Source of the DNA: CAIYYO01 sp049299895
GTDB lineage: Archaea; Altiarchaeota; Altiarchaeia; IMC4; QMZM01
Length of the DNA: 64,000 bases
Assembly (NCBI GenBank): GCA_049299895.1
Contig: JBAQYF010000009.1
Location: 1-64,000, forward strand
Direction: 5' to 3'
Below are positions 1 to 7,651 of this stretch, one piece after another; position 1 is the first letter of the stretch, and every line of letters begins with the position of its first letter. Both the position numbers and the translations under genes were made by a program. The notes beneath the pieces were generated by a model, which saw only the letters and a list, made by a program, of their open reading frames with translations, made no database searches and had not been told where the DNA came from.

Positions 1-95
1 ACATATACAACGAGACACGACTACACTCAAAGATCGGCTACCTGCCGCCCAATGAGTACGAAAAACGCGCAAATTTAAGCGCAAAAGCAACTTAA
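1..95 (+). CDS. C-terminal fragment of an IS3-family transposase
   Basis: The frame is open from the window edge (first full codon at 3) to a TAA at 93-95. The last 30 residues contain YNETRLHSKIGYLPPNEYE, the typical C-terminal signature of IS3/IS150 OrfB integrases, which follows the catalytic Glu of the DDE triad. The catalytic residues themselves lie outside the window. The element probably ends a few tens of bases downstream, close to position 124, where the sequence becomes identical to a repeat at the other end of the window. Family membership is fairly sure; completeness cannot be judged. Confidence 0.75.
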   Translation, partial: IYNETRLHSKIGYLPPNEYEKRANLSAKAT

Positions 96-124
96 CTTAA
101 CGAACACACAAAGGGGTTCACTCC

Positions 125-212
125 AAACACAATAAAATAACCTAGAGAGACGGAAATTGAGGGGGGGAATAAAATCCCTTGATAAATCCAAGAAGTTCTA
201 AGGAATGTTATG
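125..212. repeat. Direct repeat R1, copy 1
   Basis: About 85 bp are nearly identical to 63787-63874. The match begins at AAACACAATAAAATAACC and ends at TTCTAAGGAA plus a GTTATG box. It contains a short hairpin (GGGA-ATAAAA-TCCC). The left copy abuts the IS3-type fragment and leads directly into a GTTATGCG box. The right copy follows the IS110-type transposase. No coding potential is visible. Confidence 0.8.
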
Positions 213-340
213 CGCCCCATCAGGGTCGAGGAGCCGAAACGAGGCGACGAGAAGTTCAAAGACTTGCCTTTATGAACTATTCACTATTCCTCTGAGTTAC
301 TCTATGTTTAGATGGGTAAACTACATGTCTTTGTAGGAAT

Positions 341-568
341 CTACTTCTTCTCTTCTTTATTCTCCATGAAGCCGCAGACAAAGCAGATGAGCGCGGTCAT
401 GCTGAATATCTGGATATTAATTGCATTGGCAGCCATCGGTACACTCCAAAGAATCAAATTATTCACCTCACTAGGACCCTCGGTGAACGGCAGTGAATAT
501 TCATACAAATTCCATATCAAAAACAAAACAGATATTGCCCCCGCAGCGAACCATTGTTTCCTTTTCAT
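341..568 (-). CDS. Small two-helix membrane protein, copy 1
   Basis: I do not recognise this 75-aa protein. Two hydrophobic stretches (about residues 7-23 and 40-66) surround a short polar loop, with a charged tail ending ENKEEKK. A second copy at 62178-62405 matches 71 of 75 residues. The minus strand is preferred over the overlapping plus-strand frame because both copies have a TATA box about 40 bp upstream of this ATG and keep the same start and stop. It lies between a GTTATGCG box and the attC-like element at 638-733, so it looks like a mobile cassette gene with its own promoter. Confidence 0.6.
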   Translation of the reverse strand: MKRKQWFAAGAISVLFLIWNLYEYSLPFTEGPSEVNNLILWSVPMAANAINIQIFSMTALICFVCGFMENKEEKK

Positions 569-606
569 TTTAAACTACATATCTTAATAATCTTTAGGTC
601 GTTCTG

Positions 607-616
607 ATTTATATAT
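607..616 (-). promoter_or_regulatory. TATA box of the 75-aa gene
   Basis: Read on the minus strand the sequence is ATATATAAAT, about 40 bp upstream of the ATG at 568. The same box and spacing are kept in the second copy near 62443-62452, although the surrounding sequence has diverged. Confidence 0.55.
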
Positions 617-637
617 CCTGGCAAGTCTTTGAATTGC

Positions 638-733
638 GCATAACGTATGCGATTTAACGAAGTTTGGCCGAAGGCTGAATTTGGGCCGAGTGAGGCCGCA
701 GGCCGAACGAGCCGTTTAAATCGCTTGTTATAT
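638..733. repeat. attC-like palindromic element A
   Basis: The element begins GCATAAC and ends GTTATAT. Inside these boxes a long inverted repeat pairs GCGATTTAACG with CGTTTAAATCGC, one arm having one extra base. The interior contains AATTTGGGCCGAGTGA, shared with elements B and C. End boxes of the RYYYAAC/GTTRRRY type, variable but paired arms and an extrahelical base are hallmarks of integron attC sites. The unequal spacing between boxes and arms (4 versus 2 bases) is not typical. No integrase gene is in the window. Confidence 0.5.
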
Positions 734-771
734 TCGCCCGAAAGTGCCGATGGGCATCCCCTGCGGACTTG

Positions 772-830
772 GAGGGCTTGATTTTTAGTGCAACGGTGCC
801 GTAGGCAAAAAATCAAAGTCGGAGTGCCCT
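772..830. repeat. Second structured repeat, copy 1
   Basis: An outer stem (AGGGC/GCCCT) encloses an inner stem (TTGATTTTT/AAAAATCAA) and a terminal hairpin TGCCGTAGGCA. The core TAGTGCAACG-TGCC is conserved in the copy at 3872-3929, whereas both stems differ in sequence but remain paired. Each copy follows an attC-like element within 15-40 bp. The function is unknown; a structured RNA or recombination substrate is possible. Confidence 0.55.
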
Positions 831-915
831 AAAATGAGTCTTGGGGGGTAGCCGCCGAAATATAGTTTCGTTTCTCACAGTATCTATTATCCTCTGAATT
901 GGCTTGCTTTTGATT

Positions 916-925
916 TTTATATATT
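916..925 (+). promoter_or_regulatory. TATA box of the PadR gene
   Basis: TTTATATATT lies about 19-28 bp upstream of the ATG at 944. That is the spacing expected for a leaderless archaeal transcript. Confidence 0.55.
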
Positions 926-943
926 GGATTCCTACTATATTGT

Positions 944-1492
944 ATGGCTACAATATCAAATAAGGAAACCGCCCTGCTCGGGATGCTGACAGAAAAGCCG
1001 ATGCATGCATACGAAATAGAGACGAGTATCAACGAGCGGAGCATGCGCGACTGGACTGAGATATCTATGTCTTCTGTCTACAAGCTCCTGAATAAACTTG
1101 AAAAGGAGGGGCTGCTTAAAAGTTCTGTTGAGCTCTCGAATAAAAACGTCGCACAGAAGGTCTATTCCCTGACGCCAAAGGGGAAAAAGGGGGTCAAAGA
1201 CAAGGTGATCGATCTTCTAAGCGAACCTGAGAAAATGGTCTATCAGGTGGATCTTGCAACTTCCCACATGTGGCTCCTCAATAAAAAGGAGGCGCTAGTG
1301 TGCCTGGAAAAATATGAAAAACGGCTTACTGAGGGCGTGAAGTGCTACAAGGAACTGGAAAAATTCCTTTTGGACTGCGGCTGCCCGAAGCACCGGATGG
1401 CTCTTGCAAGGAGGCCCCAATACCTTCTTAAGGCAGAGCTTGAATGGGTGAAGGCCTATAAGAAGGACCTGGACGAAAAGGAATTAAGATGA
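944..1492 (+). CDS. PadR-family transcriptional regulator
   Basis: The 182-aa protein has the PadR winged-helix N-terminus (residues 3-75; ALLGMLTEKPMHAYEIE, then the wing region ending YSLTPKGKK). A C-terminal helical dimerisation region like that of PadR subfamily 2 follows. PadR proteins usually repress adjacent drug- or stress-responsive genes. The stop overlaps the ATG of the UvrA-like gene (ATGA), so the two form an operon and the likely target is that ATPase. A TATA box fits a leaderless start. Confidence 0.85.
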   Translation: MATISNKETALLGMLTEKPMHAYEIETSINERSMRDWTEISMSSVYKLLNKLEKEGLLKSSVELSNKNVAQKVYSLTPKGKKGVKDKVIDLLSEPEKMVYQVDLATSHMWLLNKKEALVCLEKYEKRLTEGVKCYKELEKFLLDCGCPKHRMALARRPQYLLKAELEWVKAYKKDLDEKELR

Positions 1493-3709
1493 AGACCGAC
1501 GCAATATCAATCGTCGGCGCAAAGACCCACAATCTGAGAACGTGTCAGTCGACATCCCAAAATACAAGATAGTCGTATTCACGGGGGTATCGGGTTCTGG
1601 GAAATCTTCTCTTGTATATGATACGCTCTATACTGAAGCGCAGCGTCAGCTGATCGAGACCTTTTCTTCATTCGCCCGCGCAAGGATGCCTAAACTCTCC
1701 AAGCCGGACGTGGAGGAGATAAGGAACATTTCGACCGCTATCGTAATAGACCAGAAGCGCATGGGTCGAAACCTTCGGAGCACGGTCGGGACGTCGACCG
1801 AGATATATACGTATCTGCGTCTCCTGTTCTCGCGGTGCGGGGATAAATTCATAGGTCCCTCCGTTGTGTTCGGATTCAACCATCCCCTGGGTATGTGCCC
1901 TGAATGCAAGGGCCTGGGTAAGAGGATAACTGTCAACGTGGACGCGCTACTGGATAAAGATAAGACGATCCGTGAGGGCGCAATAGACCATCCGGATTAC
2001 CGTGTCGGGGGCTGGAACTGGCGCGAGATGACAGGGATAGAATTATTCGACGTGGACAAGAAGATTAGGGATTATTCAGAAAAGGAATTAAGAGACCTGT
2101 TATATGCAAAGGGGATACCGATCGAGAAAAAACATGGCGGGAGCACGTATACGAAGAACTATGAGGGTATAGTATCGAAGCTTGAGCGGCTGCATATCGA
2201 CAAGGCAAAGGAGGAACTGAGCGAGGAACGGAAAGGTGCGTACGAGAGATACTTTGTCTATTCAGATTGTGATTCCTGCATGGGCAGCCGGATAAACGAG
2301 AAAGCGCGCAGTGTAAAAGTGAGCGGCAAGACTATGCCGGAGCTCGTGGATATGGAGCTAACAGACCTGGACGCGTTCCTCGGGACAATAGACGGGGATG
2401 TCGCCCGACCCATCGTCTCAAAGATGCGCCAGATGCTCCCCACCTGATAGATATCGGCGTCGGATACCTCTCACTGGGCAGGGCGGTCTCGACGCTCTCG
2501 GGAGGAGAGTCCCAGAGGGTGAAGACTGCAAGGCAGCTTGACTGCGATCTGGTAGATCTCATGTACATACTTGACGAGCCGTCGATCGGCCTGCATCCAA
2601 GGGATACCGGGAGACTTATAGAGATGCTGAAGAAACTGCGGGACAAGGGGAACAGCGTATTTGTGGTAGAACACGACCCGGACATAATCAGATGCGCCGA
2701 CCACATAATCGACGTCGGACCGCATGCAGGCGTCCTAGGAGGTGAGATCGTGTACAGCGGGACTGTTGCCGGATTAGGCGAATCCAGCGGCCTGACCGGG
2801 GTGTATCTGAACCGCAAGGTAAAGGAATACGATAAAAGAAAGGGCTGGAGTGGGTACATCGAGATCAAAAACGCTAAATTGCACAACCTCAAGAACGTCT
2901 CGACAAGGATACCCCTGGGAGTTCTGACCTGCGTTACCGGGGTTGCTGGTTCAGGCAAGAGCAGCCTCATAAACGATTTATTCCTAAACGAGAACCGGGA
3001 TGCGGTGATAATCGACCAGAGCCCCGTCGGAAAATCCTCGAGGTCCAATCCTGCGACTTATATCGGCGCATTCGACCTCATACGCAAGGAATATGCATCT
3101 GCTACGGGGACAGAGCCTGCCCTAAATGCAACGGTCTGGGCTCGATCAGCTACGAGATGAGCTTCCTGGACGAAGTTCGGATAACCTGCGACGAATGCCA
3201 GGGGAAAAGATATACTCCGGAGGTACTGGCGCTGCGGCACAAGGGAAAGAATATAGATGAAGTATTGAACATGACAATAGCACAAGCAAAGGAATTCTTC
3301 GATGCAAAGGAGATCAAAAGAAGGCTGCAGGATTATGCGATGTGGGTCTGGATTACCTCGAGATAGGACAGCCCTAACCAGCCTCTCTGGAGGAGAAGCG
3401 CAGAGGATCAAACTCGCATCCGAGCTCCACAAAAAGGGGAACATCTATGTAATGGACGAGCCTACGACTGGGCTCCACATGGCGGACATAGAAAAGCTCC
3501 TAAGAATAATAAAAACCCCGGTCAAAAAAGACAACACGGTTGTAGTCATAGAACACAACCTGGACGTCATAAGACACGCGGACTGGGTGATCGATCTTGG
3601 ACCTGAAGGAGGAAAAAGAGGAGGGAAGATACTCTTCGAGGGAACGCCTGAAGACCTCGTCAAATGCGATATTAGCCATACTGGACGGTGCCTGCGCGAA
3701 TTAATGTAG
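1489..3709 (+). pseudogene. UvrA-like ABC ATPase, broken by several frameshifts
   Basis: Joined across frames the sequence encodes one UvrA-family protein of about 740 aa. It has Walker A GVSGSGKSS, a CPECKG zinc segment, signature LSGGESQRVK, Walker B YILDEPSIGLHP, a second Walker A GVAGSGKSS, ACPKCNG, LSGGEAQRIKLASEL and VMDEPTTGLH. The size suits the short UvrA-like class rather than full excinuclease UvrA. Reading frame is lost near 1537, 2438, 3106, 3335 and 3374, each explained by one missing base, mostly in homopolymer runs. No motif has decayed, so recent inactivation and clustered sequence errors are both possible. It starts inside the padR stop codon and lies between attC-like elements A and B. 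Confidence 0.8.
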
Positions 3710-3764
3710 ACCCAGGGTTATCATGTGGTAACCCCCCACTTTGTCATCCGTGCACTCCGATTGG

Positions 3765-3858
3765 ATATAACGTCCCAGATTTTACGAAGTTCCGAGCGAA
3801 GCGAGGAATTTGGGCCGAGTGAGGCGCAGCCGAACGAGCCGTAAAATCTGTGTTAATC
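3765..3858. repeat. attC-like palindromic element B
   Basis: The element begins ATATAAC and ends GTTAATC, with perfectly paired arms CAGATTTTACG and CGTAAAATCTG. Inside are a hairpin (TTCCGAGCGAAGCGAGGAA), the shared core AATTTGGGCCGAGTGA and GAACGAGCCG. The arms differ from those of elements A and C but are fully compensated. It separates the UvrA-like gene from the nuclease-like gene at 4043. Confidence 0.5.
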
Positions 3859-3871
3859 TTTCCGACCCGCA

Positions 3872-3929
3872 GGGAGGACTAAATTTAGTGCAACGTTGCC
3901 GGAGGCAAAAATTTAGAGTTGAGTCCCTC
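3872..3929. repeat. Second structured repeat, copy 2
   Basis: It has the same architecture as 772-830: outer stem GGGA..GACT/AGTCCC, inner stem CTAAATTT/AAATTTAG, and hairpin TGCCGGAGGCA behind the conserved TAGTGCAACG. It starts 13 bp after element B. The gap 3710-4042 otherwise holds only the TATA box (ATATATTAA near 4024) of the following gene. Confidence 0.55.
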
Positions 3930-4505
3930 GCCCATAATACCTGCCGAAGGCAGAGTAAATCAACCAGAAGGGGGGCGTCGCGTATTTTTGTTATCTATGT
4001 TTTATGTTTGTTTCGAAATAATACATATATTAAAGTAGCAATATGTCAAAGGAATTAAGCAAGCATCAAAAACGCTATCGAAGAGAGCGGAAGAAGCGAC
4101 TAGATCAAGCCAAGAGATATCATGCTGCTAATAGAGATTATATCCTGGCATGGAAGGCCGAGTATAGAAAACAGAACCGCAAACGGTTAATTGAAGATAA
4201 AAAACGAAGAAGGGATGAAGCAAAGAAGTATTGGCATGCTGACCAAGTAGATGGTGCTGCTAAGATGGCTGAGGAATTAATAATAAATAAAGTGCTGCCT
4301 GATTTGGGTTTTACTGAAGTATTGAGACCTACTACAAATTTCTATTTTGATGCCTTAGCCAAAAGAAAGAACGGGGCGGCGTACGCCATCGAAGTCTCAA
4401 CCTATGAGCGGAAGACCCTTGAAAAGCACAGAATTCTCTTCTGTAAATTTTTCAAGCTTCCGGGGAGTGTAACGTTTTTTGCTGATTCTTGATTTTTTCC
4501 ATTTT

Positions 4506-5810
4506 TTATAGGTACTTATCTATTCGTTCTCCGTAATAAATGCGTAGGGGATTTATTACTGCGCCCCAGTTGTGGAGCGCAGTAGTCCATTTCTTCGAGG
4601 CGTCCATGACGGCTAAGTACACCAGTTTGAACAGTGAGTCGTCTGTTGGGAAGCTTGACTTGTTCTTGGTGACTTTCCTTATTTATCTGTTCAGGTTTTC
4701 TATGGCGTTTGTGGTGTACATGATGCGCCTTATCTCCTCAGGGTACTTGTAGAATGTGGCTAGGTTGGGCCAGTTGCTACGCCAGCTTTTGATGGCATAC
4801 CCGTACTTGCTGCCCCACTTTGTCCCTCGGGGACATGCCCTTTAGGGCATCCTCAAACCTGTCGAGGGCAGCAAGTCCTGCTTCCTCGTTGGGTGCGGTG
4901 TATATGGCTTTGCAAGCTAACAAGCTTGCATGCCGCAGCAGCGGCACATGTCGGCACAGAATTCTTTACGATCTTTGTAGTTTACGTATCTTGTGCTGGC
5001 TCTTACTTGATGCACTAGGCAGCCTTGCACGTCGGTCTGCGGAAAGACCGCCGCTATTGCTTCCTTGAAGCCTTTCAGGCCGTCAACCGAAGCAATAAGT
5101 ATGTCAGCTACGCCTCTATTCTTTAGGTCTGTGAGTATCTTCATCCAGAACTTGGCTGACTCGGCCTCACCTATCCAGATGCCTAATACCTCTTTTCGGC
5201 CTGCGAGATCCAGGCCGAAAACCAGGTAGACTGTCTTCTTGACTACCTGCCCGTCCTGCTGGACGGGAAAGACCATGCCATCCAAGTAGAGGATGGAGTA
5301 GATGAGCTCCAGAGGACGGTTCTGCCATTCTTTAGCGATAGGCAAAATCTTGTCAGTTATGCGACTAACCATTTCAGCCGACACGTCAACCCCATATATC
5401 TCTTTCATGGTGGCCTGAATATCCCGGCAGCTCATGCCCTTGGCATAAAGGCCCAATATTTTGTCTTCCAAAGAAAAAGGCAGGCTGCGTTCATGTTTCT
5501 TGACAATCATCGGCTCAAAATCCCCCCGGTTATCACGGGGGATTTTGAGATCAAGGTCGCCATAACAAGACTTGACCTGCTTAGAAGTATGACCGTTACG
5601 ACAGTTATCTGTATCTTTGTTCTTCCAGTCATACCTGCTATAACCAAGCTCATGAGTCAATTCCCCCTCAAGAGCCGCCTGCAACACATCCTTAATCTGC
5701 GCGGTAAAAGCTGCCTCAATGCTTTTACCGTCCCGCAAATTGTTCGCTCTCAAAAACTCCTGTATCTGTTCCTTTGTAAGTAACGGTTTCATTTTCCTGA
5801 TTCTCTCCAT
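4506..5810 (-). pseudogene. IS256-family (mutator-type) transposase, inactivated
   Basis: The intact N-terminal part (to about 4917) shows the mutator-type transposase pattern: ELTHELGYSRYDWKNKDT, GDLDLKIPRDNRGDFEP, the first catalytic Asp in SILYLDGMVFPV and the second in IASVDGLKGFKEAI, then CLVHQVR. The C-terminal part persists as WGSKYGYAIKSWR and IMYTTNAIENLNR. Three lesions separate them: a 35-bp palindromic insertion at 4912-4946, one extra A near 4824, and a nonsense change (CAA or CAG to TAA) near 4687. The reading originally ended GERIDKYL with a stop at 4506-4508. It cannot produce an active enzyme. Confidence 0.9.
4912..4946. repeat. 35-bp double-hairpin insertion in the IS256 transposase
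   Basis: Comparison with the expected protein (ADM followed directly by KAIYTAPNE) shows 35 extra bases. They consist of two hairpins, GCAAGCT-aac-AAGCTTGC and TGCCGC-agca-GCGGCA. The insertion shifts the frame and introduces a stop. The sequence resembles no other element in the window. Confidence 0.65.
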
Positions 5811-6007
5811 TAAATTATATGAGAGAATCAGCAAAATTCATTACACTCCCAGCTTCCGATATACATGTTTTTCGTTAAGCCTGATTTGAAGTGTTTTTAC
5901 CTAATCAAAATGAAGTACCCCCATTACATTCGAAACCCTGAATATTCTGCGGGAAAAAAGACCCAGTTGTAATTCAAAGGAGGATGCATCGTTCAGTCAA
6001 TCAAAAC

Positions 6008-7384
6008 CTATGGACTGCTTTTCTTTAGGATATAGTATACTCCCCGGTAAGCTCCAACCTTTTTGATGTAGCCGAATTTCACCATCTCATTGATGTCTGA
6101 TCTTGCCGTTCCATAGGATACGCGGTTAATCTTCATATACATTTTCGTCTTGAGGGATTTGTTTTCCTTTAGGAATTCGACCGCCTTGATCTGTCTTGCG
6201 TTTAAGTCGCTGTAATCATTGATCGGTTTGGAATCGCTTGAGGCGTTGCTCAGTACGACCCTGAAAAAGCTTTCATATATCTTGAAATCCGGATCTGCGA
6301 GGCCGTATTCCCTCATGCTGTTTATCATCCTCGGGACTCCGGAGCCTAAGCCTTCTACGTAGCCGTAGTCTCTTAGAATCCTGTATGTTATGGGGTTTCT
6401 CTGGACAGAAAGTGTGCCGAATAGTTCTCTTGGAAGGTTGTTTGGAATGGAGCCTGGATTGGTTATCTCCAGCCTGTCGCTAAAGAGGTATATCTGTATG
6501 GCGTCTTTGCTGAAGTAGTCCCGGTGGGCTATTGCGTTGATTATGGCTTCGCGGACGACTTCAATGGGGTATTGTAATCTCTCCTCTCTTGTAGCCTCTG
6601 AACCTATTTCTATGCTCTTGGGGAGATTATTCTTGACGAATGATAGCGACCTTTCTATCGATTCAATTAATCCTGCCTGGACCAGCTCGTATGTGACTAT
6701 TTTTACCGGCTCTGTCCCGTCGAATCTTACGAGCTTTATCTCTATTTGTGGGTTGAAGAAAATAGGGTCTTTGGCAAAGAACAGCAGCGCAGAATTCTTT
6801 ATCTTAATGCTGCCGTTCTTGTAGGCCAACTTCATGCTCCCAAGGAAATCCTCTATCGAATGCGACTTAAAATAATCTGTCTGCTTCCTTAGCCCAAGAT
6901 ACTCTTTAACCTTGTTTTGATCTATATCTTCAAGCTTGGCATCGCTTATCGTCTCGTCAAAACTTAGGATCTGCTTGTTCCTCAGGAAATCAACTATTTG
7001 GCTTCCCTCGATTTTCTTCAGGGTGCTTCCGACCTTGGCCCAGATAACTCCCTGAAAGGTGTAAAAAGACCCGTCGACGGCCTTTTGTATGACTATCGCA
7101 ACGATCTTTTTGTCGTCTATTTCGTGGACCTCGACAGATGGAAGAACCGGAGGAGAAATAGCCTGGGCAGAATTAGATATTTTTTGTTGCAGAACGTCGG
7201 TATTCTCCTTTACTCCAATAATATCCTTCTTGTTGTTTATCCCGACAAGGATGACTCCCCCGAAAGTATTGGCAAAGCCGCACATGAGCTTGGAATACTC
7301 CTGGCCACTATGAAACGATTCTTTAAACTCCACCTCTTGAGATTCTCCGGAGTCGAGTAGCTTTAACAGTTGCTCGTTATTCAT
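6008..7384 (-). CDS. AlbA_2 (Schlafen-like) DNA-binding regulator with HATPase_c_4 domain
   Basis: The 458-aa protein has an N-terminal AlbA_2 domain (residues 1-120; ESQEVEFKESF, FANTFGGVILVGI). It has a GHKL-type HATPase_c_4 region (about 265-375; EAIINAIAHRDY, GLGSGVPRMINSM) and a C-terminal winged helix. Such proteins are often called RecG-like helicases but lack helicase motifs. They act as regulators, frequently beside defence or mobile genes. It is transcribed divergently from the 749-aa nuclease-like gene. The shared intergenic region carries a dense repeat array, so autoregulation and control of the neighbour are likely. Confidence 0.8.
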   Translation of the reverse strand: MNNEQLLKLLDSGESQEVEFKESFHSGQEYSKLMCGFANTFGGVILVGINNKKDIIGVKENTDVLQQKISNSAQAISPPVLPSVEVHEIDDKKIVAIVIQKAVDGSFYTFQGVIWAKVGSTLKKIEGSQIVDFLRNKQILSFDETISDAKLEDIDQNKVKEYLGLRKQTDYFKSHSIEDFLGSMKLAYKNGSIKIKNSALLFFAKDPIFFNPQIEIKLVRFDGTEPVKIVTYELVQAGLIESIERSLSFVKNNLPKSIEIGSEATREERLQYPIEVVREAIINAIAHRDYFSKDAIQIYLFSDRLEITNPGSIPNNLPRELFGTLSVQRNPITYRILRDYGYVEGLGSGVPRMINSMREYGLADPDFKIYESFFRVVLSNASSDSKPINDYSDLNARQIKAVEFLKENKSLKTKMYMKINRVSYGTARSDINEMVKFGYIKKVGAYRGVYYILKKSSP

Positions 7385-7406
7385 GTTGGTTTTTGTATTG
7401 ATTTAG

Positions 7407-7519
7407 TATCAATAACTATTGATAGTAAACTGATAGTACATTGATAGTATTTACTAGTAAAACAATGACCTAAACACTATCAACAATAAGTAATAGTAAC
7501 TGATAGTAAATTAATAGTA
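7407..7519. promoter_or_regulatory. Iterated operator-like array between divergent genes
   Basis: A perfect palindrome TATCAATA-ac-TATTGATA (7407-7424) overlaps the first of several TGATAGTA repeats. Exact copies start at 7420, 7431, 7442 and 7501. The first three are spaced 11 bp, one helical turn. Variants include CTAGTA at 7454, an inverted copy near 7485, and AATAGTA forms near 7492 and 7512. The array fills the space upstream of the AlbA_2 regulator and 130-250 bp upstream of the nuclease-like gene. Confidence 0.7.
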
Positions 7520-7651
7520 AACAGACTGATTTTTCATATGTGAAGATCTGAAGGGGGGTTGTTAAACTGCGTGTTTATAATAACCGTAGATTCATAATTC
7601 GCCTATTTTACTTTAGAGAACAAATCTTAAACTGCGTAAGCATACCTTCCT

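Larger units (their letters stand above)
207..646. repeat. Direct repeat R2, copy 1 (75-aa gene segment)
   Basis: This segment is a diverged duplicate of 62045-62483. Similarity starts at a GTTATGCG box and ends at an ATAACGT box, and the sequence outside these boxes is unrelated. Just inside the left box is a short hairpin whose stem differs between copies but stays paired (CCCC-AGGG here, TTCC-GGAA in the other copy). The segment carries the 75-aa minus-strand gene and its promoter. Confidence 0.85.
4463..5850 (-). mobile_element. IS256-family insertion sequence (decayed)
   Basis: Imperfect terminal inverted repeats of about 27 bp (GGGAGTGTAA...TTTTGCTGATTCT) lie at 4463-4489 and, reversed, at 5824-5850. 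An 8-bp target duplication AGCTTCCG flanks the element at 4455-4462 and 5851-5858. The 1388-bp size, inverted repeats and 8-bp duplication all fit IS256. The only gene is the broken transposase. The intact target duplication shows the element has not recombined since insertion. Confidence 0.9.
4043..5972 (+). pseudogene. Nuclease-like gene split by an IS256-type insertion
   Basis: The gene reads 4043-4462 and, after removal of the insertion 4463-5850 and one copy of the 8-bp duplication, continues in frame from 5859 to a TAA at 5970-5972. This restores a 177-aa protein. The N-terminal 75 residues are very basic (Lys/Arg/Tyr-rich, probably DNA-binding). The C-terminal half has FDALAKRKNGAAYAIEVS followed by alternating beta strands (LPIYMFFVKPD, FYLIKM), which resembles a PD-(D/E)xK-type nuclease fold. 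As it stands, the first part reads on into the IS and stops at 4492. Function is inferred from fold-like features only. It is AT-rich and follows attC-like element B. Confidence 0.75.

Noticed and set aside
312..587. 91-aa plus-strand ORF over the 75-aa minus-strand gene (also 62203-62424)
   Set aside because: Both strands are open, but the TATA box and conserved start and end fit the minus strand. The plus-strand frame has different start context and extent in the two copies.
7407..7519. CRISPR-like interpretation of the TGATAGTA repeats
   Set aside because: Units are 8 bp at 11-bp spacing with no unique spacers. An operator array explains them better.
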